Below, in pieces: positions 6,057 to 11,045 of a stretch of 11,045 nucleotides of DNA. Within the stretch, counting starts at the first letter, position 1, and every line of letters starts with the position of its first letter. The notes beneath the pieces were generated by a model. That model was not told the origin of the DNA. It ran no database searches and was given only the letters and a program-made list of their open reading frames with translations. This DNA is from Clostridia bacterium. GTDB lineage: Bacteria; Bacillota_A; Clostridia; UMGS1883; HGM11501. The DNA lies in NCBI GenBank assembly GCA_017536285.1, contig JAFXHP010000080.1, positions 1 to 11,045 on the forward strand, written 5' to 3'. A program made the position numbers and the translations under genes.

Positions 6057-8177
6057 TTAATATTTAAAAAGCTTCAGTACATGAAGTGCTCGTGTAGATG
6101 CGGTGTAGAAAAGATGCTTTAACTCCTCTCCCGAAAAGCTGTTATAGGGAATTGCCACTGCATCAAACTCCAGACCCTTAGCCATATACGACGGTATAAT
6201 AACGCTGCCGGTTTTAAACTTTTTATCGCTGTCAGTGACCAGAGTGAGACCTGCATCTTTTCCATATTTATCGAAAAGCGACTGACATTCAGATAGTGTT
6301 GGGAAGATTATGGCACAAGTTCTACCTTCCCTTTGCCAGTTAAGCGCCTGATTCACAAGGCTTTTTAAATAATCCTCCTTAGAATGGAGAGTTGTCATGC
6401 TGACCGCCTCTCCGCTTCGTTTCATGTAATCCACATTGGAAAGGCCAAGTATCTTTCCGCAAAAATCGCTTATCTCTGCTGTACTTCTGTAGCTTTTTGT
6501 AAGGTATTTAACGCTTGCATCAGGAAATACAGATGCTATGTTTTCTCCTGTTACCAACGGAGACATGGGGCAAACAGACTGATTGGTATCACCTAAAAAA
6601 GTAATGCTTGCCTTTCTGAAGCAATTTTTCATTGCTTCAAAATGAAGTCTGGTATAATCCTGTGCCTCGTCCACAATCAGATATTTTACTTCATTTTTAA
6701 TTTCTCTTGTAGCAGAAAGAATATAGGTAAGCGGTGCGGCGTCCTCACTCTGTACGATTCCCAGAGCAAGATTTTCCGCAGTATAAGAGCAGACTTCCTT
6801 ATCAATTTCGGAAAGCACATCGAGGTAAATCCTTTCGGGATCAGCCGAAAGCGTCTTTTCAGCAAAGGATAAAAAGGCACGATATTCTTCTCTTATCTTC
6901 CACTTAAGCTCCGTAAGCTTTTCCTTTGCATCATTCTCGTCATACTCTTCTCCAAAGGCCTCAACTGCCGCCTTTTTAATTCTCTTATATTCATCCTTTG
7001 CAAAAACAGACACTCTTGCAAAAAGCTTGTTCATTCTTGCCTGAATGGAAAGGTAGGAAAAGTCCTTCGTATAGAGCCTGTCCATTTCGCTGCCCTTTAT
7101 AAGGCATTTTCCTGCATATATCATATCCGGGAAAGCGGGACTTTTGCCTGAAATCCTTCTTATATGCTCACTCAAAGCATCCGCAAGGCGTGCCGAGGTT
7201 TTTATTTTTGCCGCTTTCTTTCTTATCCCGTCACCTTTTACCGAAAAGTCAAGAAATTCGGATGCCGGCAAAAATTTATATTTACCCCCGAAAAGCTCCG
7301 ACGCATATTCGTTAAATGGAGTACTTTTTATATTCTCTTCACCAAGGCGTGGTAAAACCTCGGAAATGTAGTCACCAAATACGTTATTCGGAGAAAATAT
7401 CATAAGGTTTCCGCTTGTGACAGAGTCTCTGTAAGCGTAAAGGAAAAACGCCGCCCTTTGCATTGCAACGGAGGTTTTTCCACTTCCCGCAGGACCGAAA
7501 GCAATTAAGTATTTGCTTTCTTTATCCCTTATAATCTGATTCTGTTCACGCTGTATTGTGCAGACAATATCTCTCATTTTGGAATCAGCACTTTTTGAGA
7601 GTGCCTCGGACAACACATCATCCTCAATGGCAATGGAGCTGTCATATGCAGAAAGGATTTCGCCTTTCCATATCTTAAACTGTCTTTTTAAGGTAACCTC
7701 GCCTGTTACCTCACCGCCGGGAGAAGAATACTTTGCATCTCCAAGCTCAAAATCATAGTACATTCCCGCTATAGGGCTTCGCCAGTCAAACACATAAAAG
7801 TCAAGCTTTTCTTCGTCTATAAGGCTGTTTATTCCGATGTAAATTTTCATCGGCTTTGAGTCCTTAAGCTTAAAATCCATCCTTGCAAAATAAGGTGTAT
7901 TCTGCATTGTAAGAAGCCTTGCATATTCCACCTCACTGTCGTGCATTGCTCCTGCACGGCTGTCAATTTCCACAAGGTAGGAATAGGCATCAACAAACTT
8001 ACCCAAGGACTGCACATCGTTTCCGATGTCATCCATCATTGTCTTGTTAAGCTCTATTACCTCTCTTTTAGATTTTTCAAGAGCCTGACGCCTTTTGTCA
8101 AGAAGGTGTGCGAGCACATCCATGACAGTGTCAAGATATTCCTGTTCTTCCAAAAACTCTTTTTCTTCTATACTCAT
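6057..8177 (-). CDS. helD: HelD-type RNA polymerase-recycling helicase (UvrD-like superfamily 1 ATPase)
   Basis: HelD binds core RNA polymerase and uses ATP to strip stalled enzyme from DNA and recycle it. The 706-residue product begins with a long charged coiled coil (about 1-70), matching the arm that enters the polymerase secondary channel. Then come the HelD hallmarks PYFARMDF (95-102), YIGINSL (113-119) and VFDWRSPIAGMYYD (129-142). The superfamily 1 motor has Walker A GPAGSGKT (228-235), Walker B IVDEAQD (501-507), motif III LGDTNQS (528-534), motif IV SYRST (562-566), motif V SYMAKGLEFDAVAIP (663-677) and motif VI YTASTRA (691-697). The region between about 250 and 490 is the helicase insertion that grips the DNA channel. 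All key ATPase residues are present; length is slightly below the roughly 770 of Bacillus subtilis. The ATG at 8177 has AAGGAGG at 8187-8193. It lies 30 bases after argS, so it is probably in the argS operon. A general UvrD/PcrA helicase is less likely given the N-terminal signature. Confidence 0.9.
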   Translation of the reverse strand: MSIEEKEFLEEQEYLDTVMDVLAHLLDKRRQALEKSKREVIELNKTMMDDIGNDVQSLGKFVDAYSYLVEIDSRAGAMHDSEVEYARLLTMQNTPYFARMDFKLKDSKPMKIYIGINSLIDEEKLDFYVFDWRSPIAGMYYDFELGDAKYSSPGGEVTGEVTLKRQFKIWKGEILSAYDSSIAIEDDVLSEALSKSADSKMRDIVCTIQREQNQIIRDKESKYLIAFGPAGSGKTSVAMQRAAFFLYAYRDSVTSGNLMIFSPNNVFGDYISEVLPRLGEENIKSTPFNEYASELFGGKYKFLPASEFLDFSVKGDGIRKKAAKIKTSARLADALSEHIRRISGKSPAFPDMIYAGKCLIKGSEMDRLYTKDFSYLSIQARMNKLFARVSVFAKDEYKRIKKAAVEAFGEEYDENDAKEKLTELKWKIREEYRAFLSFAEKTLSADPERIYLDVLSEIDKEVCSYTAENLALGIVQSEDAAPLTYILSATREIKNEVKYLIVDEAQDYTRLHFEAMKNCFRKASITFLGDTNQSVCPMSPLVTGENIASVFPDASVKYLTKSYRSTAEISDFCGKILGLSNVDYMKRSGEAVSMTTLHSKEDYLKSLVNQALNWQREGRTCAIIFPTLSECQSLFDKYGKDAGLTLVTDSDKKFKTGSVIIPSYMAKGLEFDAVAIPYNSFSGEELKHLFYTASTRALHVLKLFKY

Positions 8178-8207
8178 GGGTACTCACCTCCTTTTGGCAT
8201 TTTTTAA

Positions 8208-9896
8208 TTACATTCTTTCAACTGTGTTTATTCCGAGAAGTGCAAGAGCGTTCTTTATGCAGATTGTGGTTGCCTCTGTAAGTAACAATCTTGCCTTCAT
8301 CGTGTTTTCATCTCCCTTTAATATGGGAGTTGTATTGTAGAATTTATTGAATGCCTTTGCAACATTTGTCACATAACGGTTGATGTAGAAAGGCTCGTTC
8401 TTTTCGGCCGCCGCTCTTACTGTGTCGGAAAATTCCGAAAGCAGCTTGCAAAGAGAGTATTCTTCGGGGGTTATATCGTAGTCAAAGCTTGCACCGCTAT
8501 AATCTTTTATTTCAGCCTTACACATTACGCTCTTTCCTCTTGCATAGCTGTACTGTACATAAGGCCCTGACTCACCGTTGAAGTCCAAAATATCATCCCA
8601 GTCAAAGATGATGTCCTTTTCACGGCTGTTTTTAAGGAAGGTGTAGAAAATTGCACCGATACCCACCTTATTTGCAGCATCAGCAATATCTTCCTCACTG
8701 TTTCCGTTGGCACGCATAATCTCGGCAGTTTTGTTTATTGCCTCGGATAAAACTGTTTCAAGAAGTACAACATTTCCGCTTCTTGTCGACATAGCACCGG
8801 TTGCAAACTTAACCGTTCCGAAACCGACATGGGTACATTTTTCCGCATAGTCCTTGCCGAGCTTTTCAAGTGTTGCAAAAATCTGCTTGAAGTGAAGACT
8901 CTGAGGAAGTCCCACAACGTAGATGTTCTTATCAAAATTGTATGTATTTGCTCTGTATTCGGCAGATGCCAGGTCACGGGTGGTATAAATTGTGGAGCCG
9001 TCTTGCTTCAGCACGATTGCAGGAGGCATATCGGGAAACTCAACTATATATGCACCTTCACTTAAGGTAAGAAGATTTTTCTCCTTAAGCTCGCCTACAA
9101 TTGAGTCTGTCCTCTTTGCAAAAAATGCTTCGCCGTTATAGGAATCAAAGGTGATACCCATTTTGTCATACACCTTTTTGAATTCTTCTATACTAACCTC
9201 ACGGAACCAGTTCCAGAGTCCGTAGTTTTCTTCGTCTCCTGTTTCAAGAAGATGAAATTCACTTCTTGCTCTTTCCTCTAAGGAAGAATCCTTTTCCGCT
9301 TCCTCGTGGAATCTCACATAAAGCTTATTGAGTTCGTTTATGGGGTCTTTTTCAACAATTTCTTTATCTCCCCACATTTTATATGCGGTAATTACCTTGC
9401 CGAACTGAGTTCCCCAGTCCCCAAGGTAATTAAGCTTTTCCACCTTATAACCAAGAAAATCATATATTCTGGACAAAGAGTTTCCGACAGCTGTGGAGAA
9501 CAAATGACCTACGTGGAAGGGCTTTACAATGTTTGGAGAGGAAAAGTCGATTACAACGGTTTTCCCTTCGCCATCGGTGCTCTTTCCGTAGGAGTCGCCC
9601 TCTTTTATAATTTTTTCTGCAAGATCCGCTGCAAAAAACTTTTTATTAAAAAAGAAATTAAGATAGCCGCCGACAGCAGATACTTCGCCAATCACATCGT
9701 CGGATGCGATTTTTTCAGCAAGGTCCGCCGCAATCATATTGGGAGCTTTTCTTAAAACCTTGGAAAGCGAAAAGCAGGGAAACGCCGCATCTCCCATAGT
9801 TTCGTCCTTCGGCTTTTCGATTAAAGCAAGGATTGCTTCCTTATCTCCCTCGGCTGCCACAGCTATTTTTTCTGCAATATATGACTTAAAATCCAT
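8208..9896 (-). CDS. argS: Arginyl-tRNA synthetase
   Basis: Charges tRNA-Arg with arginine using ATP; a class I synthetase, cytosolic and essential. The 562-residue length is normal. Domains in order: the N-terminal Add1 domain that contacts the tRNA D-loop (about 1-85), the Rossmann catalytic domain with the HIGH-type motif HVGH (128-131, in SSPNIVKPFHVGH), LNYLGDWGTQFG (155-166), and the degenerate KMSKS loop MSTRSGNV (369-376), as is usual for ArgRS. The DALR anticodon-binding domain runs from about 448 to the end, with the family ending near GINTVERM. The ATG at 9896 has AAGGAG at 9905-9910, and a well-placed promoter lies just upstream. The leader is about 25 bases, so there is no T-box. 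It appears to head an operon with helD and the interrupted secreted-protein gene. Confidence 0.97.
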   Translation of the reverse strand: MDFKSYIAEKIAVAAEGDKEAILALIEKPKDETMGDAAFPCFSLSKVLRKAPNMIAADLAEKIASDDVIGEVSAVGGYLNFFFNKKFFAADLAEKIIKEGDSYGKSTDGEGKTVVIDFSSPNIVKPFHVGHLFSTAVGNSLSRIYDFLGYKVEKLNYLGDWGTQFGKVITAYKMWGDKEIVEKDPINELNKLYVRFHEEAEKDSSLEERARSEFHLLETGDEENYGLWNWFREVSIEEFKKVYDKMGITFDSYNGEAFFAKRTDSIVGELKEKNLLTLSEGAYIVEFPDMPPAIVLKQDGSTIYTTRDLASAEYRANTYNFDKNIYVVGLPQSLHFKQIFATLEKLGKDYAEKCTHVGFGTVKFATGAMSTRSGNVVLLETVLSEAINKTAEIMRANGNSEEDIADAANKVGIGAIFYTFLKNSREKDIIFDWDDILDFNGESGPYVQYSYARGKSVMCKAEIKDYSGASFDYDITPEEYSLCKLLSEFSDTVRAAAEKNEPFYINRYVTNVAKAFNKFYNTTPILKGDENTMKARLLLTEATTICIKNALALLGINTVERM

Positions 9897-9926
9897 AACT
9901 CATTCTCCTTTTTTGTGCATTATCTT

Positions 9927-9955
9927 ATTTTACATCAAAACCCAAGCTTTTGCAA
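9927..9955 (-). promoter_or_regulatory. Predicted sigma-A promoter of the argS operon
   Basis: On the - strand, -35 TTGCAA (9950-9955) and -10 TAAAAT (9927-9932) are 17 bases apart, in the 72-base gap between the AraC-type regulator's stop codon and argS. No terminator is visible for the regulator gene, so some read-through into argS is possible. Confidence 0.65.
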
Positions 9956-9968
9956 TAGGAAATATTTA

Positions 9969-10784
9969 TTATTTAAATAACTTTCTGTAATCGGCCGGGG
10001 TAAGTCCCGTATGTTTTTTGAAAAATCTCGAAAAATATGCACTGTCTGAAATTCCCACCATTTTTGCGGTTTCGTCAATTCTCATATCTCCTCCGGAAAG
10101 ATACTTCATCGCCTCATAAATTTTAAGGCGGGCAAAATATTCCATAGGAGGAGTCATATAAGCCTCGCGGAATTTTTTTACGAAATAGTTTTTCTGCATA
10201 AATGCCACATTCGAAAGCTCTTCAAGGCATATGCTTTCCCCTATGTGCTTTTTCATATAGCCGATAACCTCCGAAAACGGTTGTTTCTTTCCTTCAGTAA
10301 GCAATCTTAACCTGGCATACTCCGATATTATTTCAAAGCATTTTGCCGATGCCGCTATGTCGAAAAATCCGCTTCTGTTGAATTCGTACCGGGATGCACC
10401 CTCAAACAATGCTTTAATGGCGTCAGGATTTTCTGTATCAACGGCATATTCTCCTTTATCAAGGCCGATTAAAGGAAAAAGCTCTTTCCCGTCCGCCTTT
10501 ATATCAAAAGCAATTTCGTACATCACAAAATTTTCGGTAACACGGGTATATGCCCGCATTTTCCCTTTGGGCAAATATACAATCTGTCCACTTTTCGCAA
10601 TAAAGCAATCATCCTCTATTTTCATATAGCATTCACCGGAAAGAACAAAAAAGAACACATCGTTTATCCCGATATGCCCCAGTATGTCCCCGTTCCATTT
10701 AATGGGCGGAACGTGGAAGGCTATATCCTTAACTTCAAGCGAAAAGCAATTCATTTCGGGAAGATTTCTGTCAAAGCTTTGCAT
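9969..10784 (-). CDS. AraC-family transcriptional regulator
   Basis: A 271-residue two-domain regulator. The N-terminal half is a cupin-type sensing domain (about 20-95; VFFFVLSGECYMKIEDD and GQIVYLPKGKMRAY are its strands), as in sugar-responsive AraC/XylS proteins. The C-terminal half has the two helix-turn-helix units: ICLEELSNVAFMQKNYFVKKF (about 185-205, first helix-turn-helix) and IDETAKMVGISDSAYFSRFF (236-255), then the signature KKHTGLTPADYRK. The ATG at 10784 is preferred because a GGGGTGGG purine run lies a few bases upstream; a TTG at 10799 lies inside that run. The ligand is unknown. It is divergent from an amidohydrolase gene that may be nagA, which makes an amino-sugar signal plausible but unproven. 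A promoter and a palindromic site lie upstream. Confidence 0.92.
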   Translation of the reverse strand: MQSFDRNLPEMNCFSLEVKDIAFHVPPIKWNGDILGHIGINDVFFFVLSGECYMKIEDDCFIAKSGQIVYLPKGKMRAYTRVTENFVMYEIAFDIKADGKELFPLIGLDKGEYAVDTENPDAIKALFEGASRYEFNRSGFFDIAASAKCFEIISEYARLRLLTEGKKQPFSEVIGYMKKHIGESICLEELSNVAFMQKNYFVKKFREAYMTPPMEYFARLKIYEAMKYLSGGDMRIDETAKMVGISDSAYFSRFFKKHTGLTPADYRKLFK

Positions 10785-10848
10785 TTTCCCACCCCACAAT
10801 CATATTTTGTTATATATATTATAATTTTATCCTTATTTACCGCATTTA

Positions 10849-10877
10849 ATTATATATAAAAATATAATTTTGTACAA
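10849..10877 (-). promoter_or_regulatory. Predicted promoter of the AraC-family regulator gene
   Basis: On the - strand, -35 TTGTAC (10872-10877) and a consensus -10 TATAAT (10849-10854) are 17 bases apart. The -35 box lies inside the 14-base palindrome at 10867-10880, so a protein bound there would block this promoter. The leader to the ATG at 10784 is about 58 bases. Confidence 0.55.
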
Positions 10878-10880
10878 AAT
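10867..10880. promoter_or_regulatory. Perfect 14-base palindrome, candidate operator
   Basis: ATTTTGTACAAAAT is a perfect palindrome. It covers the -35 box of the regulator's promoter and ends 16 bases upstream of the -35 box of the divergent amidohydrolase promoter, a position suited to repressing one and activating the other. AraC proteins more often use direct repeats, so another dimeric regulator could bind. A half-like ATTTTGT also occurs at 10804-10810. Confidence 0.45.
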
Positions 10881-10896
10881 AAGTTAATTTAGTCTA

Positions 10897-10925
10897 TTGA
10901 CTGTTTGATGATATCACATTATAAT
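10897..10925 (+). promoter_or_regulatory. Predicted sigma-A promoter of the amidohydrolase gene
   Basis: -35 TTGACT (10897-10902) and consensus -10 TATAAT (10920-10925) with exactly 17 bases between. The start site would be near 10932, leaving a leader of about 20 bases that holds the ribosome binding site AAAGGAG (10938-10944). Confidence 0.75.
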
Positions 10926-10951
10926 AAAATTGTCAAGAAAGGAGTGTTTTT

Positions 10952-11045
10952 ATGATAATAAGAATAAAAAATGCGGTTATCGTTTCCTCTTTTCTTCTCA
11001 AAGGAAGATACATCTACATAGAAGACGGAAAAATTTCTAAAGTTA
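10952..11045 (+). CDS. Amidohydrolase N-terminus, possibly N-acetylglucosamine-6-phosphate deacetylase (partial)
   Basis: An ATG at 10952, seven bases after AAAGGAG, opens a frame that runs off the right edge after 31 codons. The visible residues, with IKNAVIV near the start and YIYIEDGKISKV at the end, match the small beta-sandwich that begins metal-dependent amidohydrolases (NagA, dihydroorotase, adenine deaminase and relatives). The metal-binding HxH motif would come later and is not visible. The divergent AraC-type regulator favours a sugar-catabolic enzyme, so NagA (GlcNAc-6-phosphate to glucosamine-6-phosphate plus acetate) is my first guess. The family is likely; the exact enzyme cannot be decided from 31 residues. 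Confidence 0.6.
   Translation, partial: MIIRIKNAVIVSSFLLKGRYIYIEDGKISKV

Noticed and set aside
9306..9755. 149-codon open frame on the + strand
   Set aside because: It is antisense to the argS catalytic region, which is certain; the product has no recognisable features.
9897..9932. T-box leader for argS
   Set aside because: The predicted leader is only about 25 bases, far too short for a T-box, and no specifier or antiterminator element is seen.

Overview
The window looks like a chromosomal segment from a low-to-moderate-GC Firmicute, most likely a gut or rumen clostridium of the Oscillospiraceae/Ruminococcaceae kind. The signs are AGGAGG-type ribosome binding sites before nearly every gene, sigma-A type promoters with 17-base spacers, a HelD helicase, a dockerin-like calcium-binding module on a secreted protease, and clostridial-looking protein sequences. 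The taxonomic placement is inference.

Left edge (1-940, + strand): the end of an XRE-family repressor and a 91-codon gene of unknown function form a small, AT-rich operon. It ends at a bidirectional terminator that abuts the 3' end of guaA. The guaA 3' end is a known integration hotspot for genomic islands. Together with a tandem 11-base repeat (866-887), this suggests that the left part is the end of an integrated mobile element. No integrase lies in the window.

Middle (944-6026, all - strand): guaA encodes only the ATP-pyrophosphatase and dimerisation half of GMP synthase, from its own promoter. Upstream of it lie a low-specificity threonine aldolase, a secreted subtilisin-like protease with a C-terminal dockerin-like module and its own strong promoter, and a gene for a secreted stalk-domain/beta-propeller protein. 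The signal peptide of the last is interrupted by an in-frame TGA at codon 18.

Right (6057-9896, - strand): argS (arginyl-tRNA synthetase) and a HelD-type RNA polymerase-recycling helicase precede the interrupted gene, with about 30-base gaps. The three probably form one operon read from a promoter just before argS and ending at a very long palindromic terminator. That palindrome also touches the -35 box of the protease promoter.

Right edge (9969-11045): an AraC-family regulator (- strand) is divergent from the start of an amidohydrolase gene, possibly nagA (+ strand). The intergenic region carries two well-formed promoters and a perfect 14-base palindrome that overlaps the -35 box of the regulator's promoter. 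This is the usual layout of a local sugar-responsive switch.

I see no tRNA or rRNA genes, CRISPR arrays, insertion sequences or riboswitches, and no stretch over 300 bases without a gene. I did not find a convincing new multi-gene system. The best leads are the guaA junction, the interrupted signal peptide and the glutaminase-less GMP synthase.
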